The notes under the pieces are model-generated. The model did no database searches. It had not been told where the DNA came from and saw only the letters and a list, made by a program, of their open reading frames with translations. The translations under genes and the position numbers were made by a program. A DNA stretch of 64,000 nucleotides, taken from positions 83,578 to 147,577 of the forward strand of contig JAKSRR010000002.1 of NCBI GenBank assembly GCA_024403455.1, given 5' to 3'. This document shows positions 26,852 through 35,293 of this stretch, piece by piece (the first letter of the stretch is position 1; each line of letters opens with the position of its first letter). Origin of the DNA: Lachnospiraceae bacterium. Its GTDB lineage: Bacteria > Bacillota > Clostridia > Lachnospirales > Lachnospiraceae.

Positions 26852-27831
26852 TTTTTCTTTTTCAAAACCTTCCTGGCAAACTGGAACCATTTCTTTTCTT
26901 CTATTTTTTTCCACTGCTGCATATGATGTTCATAGTTATTGCCCCACATAGTAAAAACGCTGTTTCTTCGGAGTGCCTCCTTAGGGCTCTGGTCAAATAT
27001 ATTCGTAAGAAACTTTTCCAGGTACTCTTCTCTCATCATTTTGTTAACCTTACTGTCGGGTAACAGTATGGGTTCTCTAAGCATGGTCAGATATTTATGA
27101 TCGTCCTCATCCAGTTCCTTCACTGCATCAATAATTTCACTTTCTGATTTCATATTCGTGCAGTCAATAAATGCTTTGGGATTAAAGTAGTCTGCCACAT
27201 CCGGGGCTCCCCAATATAAGGGAATCGACCCTGCTGCCCATGCATCCACTATTTTTTCTGTTACATATCCTGGAAAGGAGGAATTTTCAAACGCAAAACT
27301 AAACTTATACTGTTTCTGGAATTCTAACTTGTCTGGGACCGGCTGCCCATCTGGCAGATTATTCTTATGCCTTCCACCAGAATCAACATGTTTGTAGGTA
27401 CATAATGCCTCAAAATATCGATCTCTCACATTACAACCCAAATCATTGGATACTACTGTGTTGCAAAACTTCCTGTTTAGTGATAATTCATCCCTTTCAG
27501 GAATCTTCTTTTCTAATGCCTTTTTAAAAATATCATATCCTATAAAAAAACATGGATATTGAAGGTAACGATCTCCAAAGGCTATGTCATCAAATGCTAT
27601 CCCATAATCATACACATTAAAGTCCACCGCCTTTGCTTCCGCCAGATACAGTATTCTCGGACAGTTGTACTTTAAATAGTCTGTTCCAAAGTTTGAACAG
27701 ATGATATAGTCTGGATTATTACTGTCTATTATAACCTCATATTTTTTTTTCAATATTTTTGTTATAACAAAATTCTCAAAATCAAGATTTTTCCAAAAAT
27801 CAATGTAAGCAATTTTTATGGTTTTCATCAT
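26848..27831 (-). CDS. Alpha-1,3/1,4-fucosyltransferase-like protein (GT10)
   Basis: The 327-residue protein has the GT10 signature block KFSFAFENSSFPGYVTEKIVDAW at residues 176-198, followed by GSIPLYWGAP (201-210), the GDP-fucose binding region. The N-terminal half has the shorter acceptor domain usual in bacterial GT10 proteins. GT10 enzymes add L-fucose in alpha-1,3 or alpha-1,4 linkage to GlcNAc or glucose. Together with the GT11 gene at 21670-22539, the locus could build difucosylated, Lewis-like units. The C-terminus is basic (ARKVLKKKK), as in Helicobacter-type enzymes that bind membranes. Regiospecificity cannot be told from the sequence. Confidence 0.87.
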   Translation of the reverse strand: MMKTIKIAYIDFWKNLDFENFVITKILKKKYEVIIDSNNPDYIICSNFGTDYLKYNCPRILYLAEAKAVDFNVYDYGIAFDDIAFGDRYLQYPCFFIGYDIFKKALEKKIPERDELSLNRKFCNTVVSNDLGCNVRDRYFEALCTYKHVDSGGRHKNNLPDGQPVPDKLEFQKQYKFSFAFENSSFPGYVTEKIVDAWAAGSIPLYWGAPDVADYFNPKAFIDCTNMKSESEIIDAVKELDEDDHKYLTMLREPILLPDSKVNKMMREEYLEKFLTNIFDQSPKEALRRNSVFTMWGNNYEHHMQQWKKIEEKKWFQFARKVLKKKK

Positions 27832-27864
27832 ATTCCGTTTCTATACTTCATGAGTAAAGCAATA

Positions 27865-28887
27865 TCACCAGCGTCCTCTGATTTTGTCTATAACTCTACA
27901 GGATCGAACGCACATCGTTGGGCATAACATAAAATATTGAAAGAAAATCTTTTTAGATGCCGTTATCTTTCCCATTTTGCTATGATATATTTTTTTCATC
28001 TTCTCCTTAAGTAATAAACAAATCTTTTTTCTTTCCTCGCCTTTTAATTTCTGGTCTGCCATACCATAATTTCTGAATATGCAGACAAGATAGCGGTAAA
28101 AAATATGGTTAATCAGATCTTCTTTTCCCTCTAACTCGGAGTGTTGTACGCTTTTTATACGATCATCATAACATTCCAATATAGAGAGACGCTTAGGTGT
28201 CCAGCCAACTCTGATAAGGCTGCCTTCTGCTTTTCTATAATAATATAATGGTAAATCGATGTATGTTATTCCATCAGCAGCAATAATATTTCTATGTATT
28301 ACAAACTGATCTTCATGCAGCCTCATGCCCTCTGGAAATAGCAGAGAATCAAAGGCGCTTTTTCGATATAACTTGGTCCATACAACAATTGTTCTAAGGT
28401 TAATTTCATATTCCTTTCCTGGTTTGCTTCTTTCGATAATATATAAGCAATCTTTTGCAGAAAGGGTATGCGTATATTTCTCTAAGTTTTTTAAATCAAC
28501 ATTTTTATGATAGTCTTTAAAGTTGCTTTCTACATCTTCAAATCCTATTTGAACAATATTTGCACCTTTAGTTTCTGCCACATTATACAACAATTCTAAC
28601 AAACATATATTTATACAGTCATCACTATCAACAAAGAAAAGAAAATCACCTTTGGCCGCCCTAATTCCAGTATTTCTTGCACTGGCAAGGCCCTTATTTT
28701 CCTGATGAATCACCTGGAATCTTTCATCTTCTTCCTGATATTCCTTACAAATCTCATAGGAATGGTCCGTAGAACCATCATCAATCATGATTACTTCTAT
28801 TTCTTTGTATGTTTGTTCTTTGATGGAATCCAGACAACATCTAAGATATTTTTCAACATTGTATACTGGAACGATAACACTGATCAT
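27865..28887 (-). CDS. GT2 family glycosyltransferase
   Basis: A 340-residue family 2 enzyme with ISVIVPVYNVEKYLRCCLDSI, MIDDGSTDHS near residue 36 and FVDSDD near residue 88. The body resembles the GT2 proteins at 13014-15077, and the C-terminus lacks a clear helix. It is cytoplasmic and likely adds one sugar to the lipid-linked repeat unit. It lies 33 bp upstream of the GT10 gene in the same direction, so it may make the acceptor that is then fucosylated. That order is only suggested by position. Confidence 0.86.
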   Translation of the reverse strand: MISVIVPVYNVEKYLRCCLDSIKEQTYKEIEVIMIDDGSTDHSYEICKEYQEEDERFQVIHQENKGLASARNTGIRAAKGDFLFFVDSDDCINICLLELLYNVAETKGANIVQIGFEDVESNFKDYHKNVDLKNLEKYTHTLSAKDCLYIIERSKPGKEYEINLRTIVVWTKLYRKSAFDSLLFPEGMRLHEDQFVIHRNIIAADGITYIDLPLYYYRKAEGSLIRVGWTPKRLSILECYDDRIKSVQHSELEGKEDLINHIFYRYLVCIFRNYGMADQKLKGEERKKICLLLKEKMKKIYHSKMGKITASKKIFFQYFMLCPTMCVRSCRVIDKIRGRW

Positions 28888-28908
28888 ATATATCCTACTC
28901 TATACAGT

Positions 28909-29712
28909 TTATTTCCTGGAAAGCATCTTCTTATTATCTCGTCTCTGCTTTATCCAAAAAGAAATCCCTTTACACCTGATAATTTCGAAATTACGACACA
29001 ATTTTTTCCCTATCTTTTTTCCAAATATCTTTTGATATTTCAGTTCTTTTGCCTGATAATTTCTCTCCTTGTCAGAATGAACCTTCTTCCATTCCCCATT
29101 AAAGTGATGGTTAGCATAAGTATGATCGGTGAAACAATCTCCTTCACTTCGATAAGGATTGAATGGGCAAAAATAATCCATAGGATATATGGTAATATCT
29201 TCAAGTTCCTGGTAGGTATTATCCAGCCTTAGCCCCCGGTCTATTAACGCATTCGTAATAGGCACTGGATTGGGAGTCAGGTCATACACACCGTTCCCCA
29301 GTACAAAACGTCTTCCTTCATAATCATCCAAAAACTTTTTAAATATAGGATTGTTCTTTTCAGATGCAAATATCCACGCAGCGATTCTATCTGGTGACTC
29401 AAATCCCGTGAATGCCTTATTATTTAGCAATTCATCAAACGATTTTAAAACCTCTATATCACTATCCAAATATATACCACCATAATTATATAGGGCCCAC
29501 AATCGGACATAGTCACTTGCGAAAGCATATTTCCCTTCCGTATACGCTTCTCTTGCATATTCACACAGGGAAAAGTCAAAATTTTTCGCATTCCATAATT
29601 TTATCTCATAATCCGGGAGATGTTTTTTCCAAGATTCGATACATTTTAAAACATCTTCTGTATAATTGGGTGGATCTGAAAACCATACATAATGGATTAT
29701 TTTAGGTATCAA
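28909..29712 (-). CDS. GT32-type glycosyltransferase (DXD sugar-binding region)
   Basis: The 267-residue protein is typical of the GT32 or Gly_transf_sug group. It begins IPKIIHYVWFSDPP, then CIESWKKHLPDYEIKLWN, and has AFASDYVRLWALYNYGGIYLDSDIEVLKSFD around residues 73-103, where YGGIYLDSD contains the DXD metal motif. Members of this group include OCH1-like mannosyltransferases and capsular galactosyltransferases. The likely start is TTG at 29712 behind AGAGGAAAT, and no ATG precedes the conserved N-terminus. The rare start may lower expression. It is the third of a run of transferases reaching the flippase. Confidence 0.85.
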   Translation of the reverse strand: MIPKIIHYVWFSDPPNYTEDVLKCIESWKKHLPDYEIKLWNAKNFDFSLCEYAREAYTEGKYAFASDYVRLWALYNYGGIYLDSDIEVLKSFDELLNNKAFTGFESPDRIAAWIFASEKNNPIFKKFLDDYEGRRFVLGNGVYDLTPNPVPITNALIDRGLRLDNTYQELEDITIYPMDYFCPFNPYRSEGDCFTDHTYANHHFNGEWKKVHSDKERNYQAKELKYQKIFGKKIGKKLCRNFEIIRCKGISFWIKQRRDNKKMLSRK

Positions 29713-29763
29713 AACAATATTTCCTCTTATACTCGTTAAATAAATCAGTTTAAAGCTGTAAAT

Positions 29764-30966
29764 CTATCTCAATATACGTTTATAAAGATTTACATACTCC
29801 TTATAGCATTCTTGTTGGTCGAAAATCAGTCCTTGGTTCTTCCAGTCATCTTTTGCCGTTACGGTAAGTACAGCATCCTTTAGACCCTTAACATCCCCCA
29901 ATGGAACCAGCTGCCCCATACCACTTTCCTGCACACTTTCCACACTGCCATCAATCTCATAGGTAATAACCGGTGTACCACAGGCTATGGCCTCCAAATT
30001 GCAGGTGGGATAATTATCCTCATAGGTTGCATTAATAAATACATCTGCTGCCGTGTACAATTCAGCTAACTCTTGTACGCTGTCTGTATGAGCTATCTTT
30101 ACGATTCTATCTGGCAGTTCCTTCATCTGTTCTTCTAAAAGTCCCACCATCACAATCTTATATCCTTCTGGAAGAATCTCTGAGAGCTTAGCAAAATCCT
30201 TAATACCCTTCTGCTCTGTCCAAGTAGAAGAAACTCCAAGGACAATCTTTTGACCTTTCAAACTGCTATACTTCTCTTCCACCCTCTTTCGCGCATTCTC
30301 TCTAGGATAGAAATCTTCTGTATTAATCCCATTATGAATGACTTCTACAGGATACTCTTTAAAGAAAGATTCTCTGACCTTTCCCGCAAACCACTTAGAT
30401 GGCGTCACAATCGTCATGTTCTTTACGCCAGTAAAAGCTGCTTTTTTTCTATCAAAATTCTCGTAAGAACGATCAAAGAACCAGCTTTCTGGATGAAACT
30501 TTCTTCGTTCACACTTCTCACAGTGTGTTTTCCACTTATTACAGGTATTGTAGCAATAACAAGGACAATGCCCTGTAAAGGCCCATCCATCATGAAAGGT
30601 CCATACTACAGGAATCTCCTTTTTCTTGATATAGGCAAACAGCAATTCTAGATTAATGTAATATCCATGCATGATTTGCAAGTGAATAAGGTCTGGTCGT
30701 ATGACATCCACCTCTTTCAGGAACCTCTTTGTAGCTCCCTTAGATCCAAAACCACAGTGATCTGTTAGCCTAGTATAAAGGCCATGCATATTCTGGTCAA
30801 AGTCAGTTCCGATACGAAGTGTCTTTACCTCATCCGGAGCAGTGTTAGTCCTTCCCCAGGCAACTACGCTTTCTTGCCCTTCGCTTACCAACGCTCTGTC
30901 GATTCCATATACAATTCTTCCTGTGCATCCCCATCCAGAGAATGCAGATATCTGAAGGATTTTCAT
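29764..30966 (-). CDS. GT4 family glycosyltransferase
   Basis: The 400-residue GT-B enzyme has KILQISAFSGWGCTGRIVYGI at the N-terminus, a Cys-rich segment around 140-155 (CPCYCYNTCNKWKTHCEKCERR) seen in a subgroup of capsule GT4 enzymes, then VLGVSSTWTEQKGI and the donor motif NYPTCNLEAIACGTPVITYE, which holds the EX7E acidic residues. The Cys cluster may bind zinc or form a structural site; this is inference. It is 24 bp downstream of the Dpm1-like gene. The protein is cytoplasmic with unknown sugar specificity. Confidence 0.87.
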   Translation of the reverse strand: MKILQISAFSGWGCTGRIVYGIDRALVSEGQESVVAWGRTNTAPDEVKTLRIGTDFDQNMHGLYTRLTDHCGFGSKGATKRFLKEVDVIRPDLIHLQIMHGYYINLELLFAYIKKKEIPVVWTFHDGWAFTGHCPCYCYNTCNKWKTHCEKCERRKFHPESWFFDRSYENFDRKKAAFTGVKNMTIVTPSKWFAGKVRESFFKEYPVEVIHNGINTEDFYPRENARKRVEEKYSSLKGQKIVLGVSSTWTEQKGIKDFAKLSEILPEGYKIVMVGLLEEQMKELPDRIVKIAHTDSVQELAELYTAADVFINATYEDNYPTCNLEAIACGTPVITYEIDGSVESVQESGMGQLVPLGDVKGLKDAVLTVTAKDDWKNQGLIFDQQECYKEYVNLYKRILR

Positions 30967-30990
30967 TAAGGTTTCATTCCCCGTTACATA

Positions 30991-31701
30991 CTATTTATTA
31001 TATTTTTTACCATTTCCATACTTCAGGATACAGAAAATTGCACGCAATCCGTCTTTAAACCCTATCTTCTTTCCTTCCACAACACTTCTTGGATAATATG
31101 AAATTGATACCTCTGCGATTTTGATCCTCTTTCCAGAGATTTTCGCTGTAATCTCTGGCTCAAAACCAAAGCGTTTCTCTTCTATATCTATACTTTGAAT
31201 AATATCCCTGCGAAATGCTTTATAACAAGTTTCCATATCTGTAATTTTTTGGTGTGTAAACAGATTCGAGAATCGTGTTAAGAATTTATTTGCGATTCTA
31301 TTTGCCACATACCCCTTTGCCTTTTGTTTCTTAAATCTTGATCCATAGCACACCCTCGCTTTTTCTTTAACAATCGGCATAATTACTTTGGGATAATCCA
31401 TCGGATCATATTCCATATCCGCATCCTGTACAATTACAATATCGCCAGTTGCAGCTGCAAAGCCCGTCTTTAATGCTCCACCTTTTCCCTGATTTTTCTC
31501 GTGATGAATAACTTTACTAACCATAGGTGCTATTTTTTCATCTATTAATTCTGTTGTTCCATCCGTACTCTTATCATCTACCACTATTATTTCCATATTG
31601 GGTATAGGAGTCGCTAGAACTCTGTTTACAATCTTTTCAATATTATGAATCTCGTTATAGCATGGAATCACCACTGTGAGCGTTATGTCATTAAGTTCCA
31701 T
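30991..31701 (-). CDS. Dpm1-like polyprenyl-phosphate glycosyltransferase (GT2)
   Basis: A short 236-residue GT2 enzyme with LTVVIPCYNEIHNIEKIVNRVL, VVDDKSTDGTTELID near residue 40 and QDADMEYDPMDYPKVIMPI near residue 91. These match dolichol- or undecaprenyl-phosphate mannose/glucose synthases, which make polyprenyl-phosphate hexose for GT-C enzymes. It has no membrane helices, as in the soluble Dpm1 type. The locus encodes several GT-C candidates (7603-11300, 22545-23930, 35294-36832), so this enzyme probably supplies their donor. The 182-bp upstream spacer is very A/T-rich and may hold a promoter, but the boxes are weak. Confidence 0.8.
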   Translation of the reverse strand: MELNDITLTVVIPCYNEIHNIEKIVNRVLATPIPNMEIIVVDDKSTDGTTELIDEKIAPMVSKVIHHEKNQGKGGALKTGFAAATGDIVIVQDADMEYDPMDYPKVIMPIVKEKARVCYGSRFKKQKAKGYVANRIANKFLTRFSNLFTHQKITDMETCYKAFRRDIIQSIDIEEKRFGFEPEITAKISGKRIKIAEVSISYYPRSVVEGKKIGFKDGLRAIFCILKYGNGKKYNK

Positions 31702-31883
31702 TTTTGTCCTTACTCCTTTTACCCAATATCTCCCGACTCGGTTAATTTATCAAAACCATACTCACGTAAAATTTAATTACGATAAATCAAAATCCTTTAT
31801 ACATATATTGACTGTATTTGTTTCAAATTTTTCTCTCTAAGTCAACATTTTTTAGGTTTAACTAAAGTTTTCTCCTATATATG

Positions 31884-32822
31884 TTAATCTTTTCTTAGAA
31901 AGTTTTCATTAATATAATCTGCAAGGAATGTCGTGTTCTTCTTTGCACCCTTATCATTGAGGTGATGATAATCAAAATAATCCTCGCTATTATCAATCTG
32001 GGCCAGTAGTTCTGGTTCATAGTTAATATCAAAATGGGGAATACCCTTACTGTCTAAGTACTGATACATACCATTGATATATGCATAGCTTTCACCAATA
32101 TATTCAGGATTAGAAGCATTAAAGAATAACAGCTGTATATCATTCTCCTGACAGATTTCAATTAGTTTATCAATCTGATCTGTCATTTCTTTTGTCGGCT
32201 CTAACACCTCTGTTGATGGCACAGTATTCGGTTTCTGCGGAGCAACAGAATTCTGTGTTCCATTCCACTTCGGCCGATCATAGGTCTGTTCTCTTAAGGA
32301 TGTATATCCGTTTGCATTGAGAGCCTCCCATTGGTGATGTTCTCCTGGAATGAGAAATGATATTTTCTCAAAAGGATCACCCGACACAGGCATTTCCCAT
32401 ATAGTTCTCCACTTATTCCAGGAAGGTTTCATCCCATCTAATGCAAAACTAGCATTATCTGTAGACATCGCCCAGGGAGAATGCGTGGGAATGAATCTAT
32501 ATACTTCTACTACTACAAGTTTAGGGTTCTGATTTTTTAAAACTTCCCTTAAATATCCTGCTCGTACACTTGAGGAACAACCGGCCACACCAAAATTAAA
32601 GGCTGAGAGTCCTGTCTCCTCCTCTAACTGATATGGATCAATAGCCACTTCAATAATGGAGGAACCCAGAAGCAAAATATCAATACTATTATCTTCTTGG
32701 GCATAAAAACTGTTCCAATGTATATAATCCTCTTGCCTTGTAAAAAAAGGGCTAATGACTATCATGATTCCCAAAATTATTAAGGGAAGAATAATCATGC
32801 TTGCAATCTGTTTTTTCTTCAT
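31884..32822 (-). CDS. SGNH/GDSL-like hydrolase or acyltransferase partner of MBOAT protein
   Basis: From ATG 32822, with strong GGAGAGGGGAG upstream, the protein has 312 residues. A single N-terminal hydrophobic helix (residues 8-26) acts as signal anchor, so the domain is outside the membrane. IDILLLGSSIIEVAIDPYQ near 48-65 gives the nucleophile Ser in a GSS block and DYFDYHHLNDKGAKK near the C-terminus gives the Asp-His pair. This is the AlgJ/AlgX/DltD-like SGNH fold used to move acyl groups on extracellular glycans. It lies 13 bp downstream of an MBOAT gene, the usual partner. A second such pair is at 60864-63337. Confidence 0.78.
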   Translation of the reverse strand: MKKKQIASMIILPLIILGIMIVISPFFTRQEDYIHWNSFYAQEDNSIDILLLGSSIIEVAIDPYQLEEETGLSAFNFGVAGCSSSVRAGYLREVLKNQNPKLVVVEVYRFIPTHSPWAMSTDNASFALDGMKPSWNKWRTIWEMPVSGDPFEKISFLIPGEHHQWEALNANGYTSLREQTYDRPKWNGTQNSVAPQKPNTVPSTEVLEPTKEMTDQIDKLIEICQENDIQLLFFNASNPEYIGESYAYINGMYQYLDSKGIPHFDINYEPELLAQIDNSEDYFDYHHLNDKGAKKNTTFLADYINENFLRKD

Positions 32823-32835
32823 ATCTCCCCTCTCC

Positions 32836-34218
32836 TTAAAATTGGAAATAGATAAAACTGATTCCCGCACCTTCACTATAAAAGCCAAAAATCATAATTC
32901 CCAAAAATGCCAATATATATATTGTCCAACGGACAGGCAATTCAAGTTTAATAATCTTTTCTCTGATACAAATTCCCTTTAATTTACAAAAATCAGCAAT
33001 CCCCAAAATAAACAAACCAATAATGACAAGAGTGAAATGGTAATGTCCTAATCCACATGTATAGATAGATCCATCCGTTAACACCCACGGGTTAAATGTT
33101 GTGAATATACTTTTTATGATGCCACATGCTTCTTTAATACTAGCCGCGCGGAAGAAAATCCAGGCAAAATCTACAAGAAGAAAGGTTATCGCGGCCTTCC
33201 CCACTCTACTTCGAAGTGTAATCTTTTTTCTAACTTTTTCTGTTGCTTCCCCAGCTACCTGATAGAAGCCATTCAATCCTCCCCACACTACAAAGGAAAG
33301 ATCTGCTCCATGCCAAAGACCACTCAGCAAAAACACTATCATCTTGTTAAGATACTTTCTGATGGTACCCTTGCGGCTACCGCCTAATGGAATATAAACA
33401 TAATCTTTAAACCAGCTAGTTAAAGAAACATGCCATCTTCTCCAAAATTCGCCAACCGTCTTTGCATAATACGGAGTATCAAAATTCTCCATAAGTTTAA
33501 TACCAAGAATCTTGGCACTTCCCATGGCAATGATGGAATAGCCATAAAAATCACAGTAGATTTGCACCGCAAACAAAACTGTTGCTAGAACCAAATAAGC
33601 CCCCGGATAAGAATTATAATTTCCATAAGCAAAGTCCACATAAACAGCAATTCTATCTGCTAAAAATACTTTCAAAAAGAATCCCCACAGCATAAGAAGC
33701 ATTCCATCCCTAAACATTTCGAAATTAAATGGGTGCTTTTCTCGAAGCTGCCCTAATAGATTTTTAGATCGTTCAATGGGTCCTGCTACCAGCTGCGGGA
33801 AGAAAGAGATATAAAGGGCAAATCGGAAGGGATTCTTTTCTATTTCCGTATCCCCTCTATAAACATCAATCAGGTAACTGATGGCCTGGAAAGAATAAAA
33901 AGAGATACCCATAGGAAGGGTAATTTTCTCCCACTTTACATACTTAAATAAAAATAAGACTGCCAGAATACCGGTAATAGAAAACCCAAGAAGTACTTTC
34001 TTTGCATTTTGACTTTTGGCCTTTGCAATAAGCAGTCCCCCAACATAAGAAACTCCTGTCGCAAACAAAAGAAGTACCACGTGATTGACATGCCAGCACA
34101 TATAGAAGAAATAGCTAGCAATAAGCAACCACACCCATCTCGCTTTTTGTGGGATTACATAGTAAAACAATAATACAATTGGAAAAAATACTAAATATTT
34201 AAAAGAATTGAAAATCAT
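32836..34218 (-). CDS. MBOAT O-acyltransferase (AlgI/DltB-like)
   Basis: The 460-residue polytopic protein starts MIFNSFKYLVFFPIVLLFYYVIP, typical of AlgI. WRRWHVSLTSWFKDYVYIPLGGSRKG and later GLWHGADLSFVVWGGLNG hold the invariant His of MBOAT enzymes (in LWHG). AlgI-like proteins carry acyl groups across the membrane for glycan O-acetylation. Its partner is the SGNH protein encoded directly downstream. It is part of the glycan operon, 37 bp after the gene ending at 34255. The acyl group is probably acetyl, by analogy with alginate acetylation. Confidence 0.88.
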   Translation of the reverse strand: MIFNSFKYLVFFPIVLLFYYVIPQKARWVWLLIASYFFYMCWHVNHVVLLLFATGVSYVGGLLIAKAKSQNAKKVLLGFSITGILAVLFLFKYVKWEKITLPMGISFYSFQAISYLIDVYRGDTEIEKNPFRFALYISFFPQLVAGPIERSKNLLGQLREKHPFNFEMFRDGMLLMLWGFFLKVFLADRIAVYVDFAYGNYNSYPGAYLVLATVLFAVQIYCDFYGYSIIAMGSAKILGIKLMENFDTPYYAKTVGEFWRRWHVSLTSWFKDYVYIPLGGSRKGTIRKYLNKMIVFLLSGLWHGADLSFVVWGGLNGFYQVAGEATEKVRKKITLRSRVGKAAITFLLVDFAWIFFRAASIKEACGIIKSIFTTFNPWVLTDGSIYTCGLGHYHFTLVIIGLFILGIADFCKLKGICIREKIIKLELPVRWTIYILAFLGIMIFGFYSEGAGISFIYFQF

Positions 34219-34254
34219 AATTATTCATTCATAATTGAACGTATTGCTTTGACC

Positions 34255-35163
34255 TTAAGCCTTCAGTTCACCTTGTTCCTTCATCTTTGTACCATTTTTT
34301 TCACATTCATACATTTTTGCATCTACCAAAAATCGATACCAGTATGCCTGCAAAAAGTGATATATTTTTCCTTCTGGTCCATCTAGAAAGCCCAGTTTTA
34401 TATAATATCGATATAGAAAATAAATCTTTACTCGGAAGAATTTGGGAAGTTTGTAATATCCCCCGTTTTTCACCTTACGCTTTTTCTCTGCCTGTTTTGT
34501 AGAGGATGCACCACTCTCCAAAGTGTTACCCTCTCCTTGGTTCTGCAAAAACAATTGATGATCAAGCACTTCTCTATTGCTGTACCAGTTATGCTTTGCA
34601 GTCCACCACTCTAAATCTTTCTGGTTATTATCCTGCAAGTCATAATCAAAGGTAACCGTCTTACCTTCTGATAGAATCATATGTTCATCCATTACCTTTT
34701 GTTCACATAATGCTTTTCCTGTACGCCATATGCGAAGAAGGTATTCCGGATATCTTCCACCATGTTTAATCCAGCGTCCCATAAAAATCAAACGCCTCTT
34801 TAATACAATCCCATTCACATCCTGAGAAACATTAGGAAGTTTACCTTCTATTTCATCAGCCAGTTCAGGGAGCAGTTCTTCATCTGCATCCATACGCATG
34901 GTCCATGTTGTATCAATACTCGTGTTGGCAATCCCCCAATTTAGCTGCATTGCGTAATTTATCCACTGATTCTGATAAAAATCCACACTAGTGCCCTGCA
35001 TTTTTAATTCTTCACCCAGTTTTTTACAAATCTCTTCTGTGTGATCAGTACTAAAACTGTCTACGACAACAAAGCGCTTTGCAACAGTTTTAAACGAGCG
35101 AATGCACTTCTCTATATTCTTTTCTTCATTTTTCGTAAGTATAATAACGGTTAAATCAGTCAT
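34255..35163 (-). CDS. GT2 glycosyltransferase of the WaaE/KdtX-like type
   Basis: The 302-residue protein begins TDLTVIILTKNEEKNIEKCIRSF, followed by VVVDSFSTDHTEEIC near 35 and TMRMDADEELLPELADEI near 92. LTKNEE and DADEE are characteristic of the lipopolysaccharide core/WaaE-like GT2 branch. GGRYPEYLLRIWRTGKA, near the middle, is also typical. The C-terminus is basic with YYIKLGFLDGPEGKIYHFLQAYWYRFLVDAKMYE, a conserved end block in this branch that probably contacts the membrane. Specificity is unknown. Confidence 0.83.
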   Translation of the reverse strand: MTDLTVIILTKNEEKNIEKCIRSFKTVAKRFVVVDSFSTDHTEEICKKLGEELKMQGTSVDFYQNQWINYAMQLNWGIANTSIDTTWTMRMDADEELLPELADEIEGKLPNVSQDVNGIVLKRRLIFMGRWIKHGGRYPEYLLRIWRTGKALCEQKVMDEHMILSEGKTVTFDYDLQDNNQKDLEWWTAKHNWYSNREVLDHQLFLQNQGEGNTLESGASSTKQAEKKRKVKNGGYYKLPKFFRVKIYFLYRYYIKLGFLDGPEGKIYHFLQAYWYRFLVDAKMYECEKNGTKMKEQGELKA

Positions 35164-35293
35164 ATAATAATTTCTTTCTCATATTTCCCACACCATTAAG
35201 GTGTATTGAATTTTCAAGGTACAAATCCCTTTGGGGTATGGGAAGACTTGGTTTGTAAATCAAAGAATTATCGCTGTTTGTCAAGTTTACAGA

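Noticed and set aside
31702-31883. Promoter TTGAAA-19-TATAAA before the Dpm1-like gene
   Set aside because: Spacer too long and the region is so A/T-rich that such matches are expected by chance; kept only as a possibility.
35164-35293. TTGACA box and TTGAAAATTCAATA segment after the GtrII-like gene
   Set aside because: No matching -10 box at 16-18 bp; the second segment recalls rRNA spacer ends, but no rRNA or tRNA is nearby.
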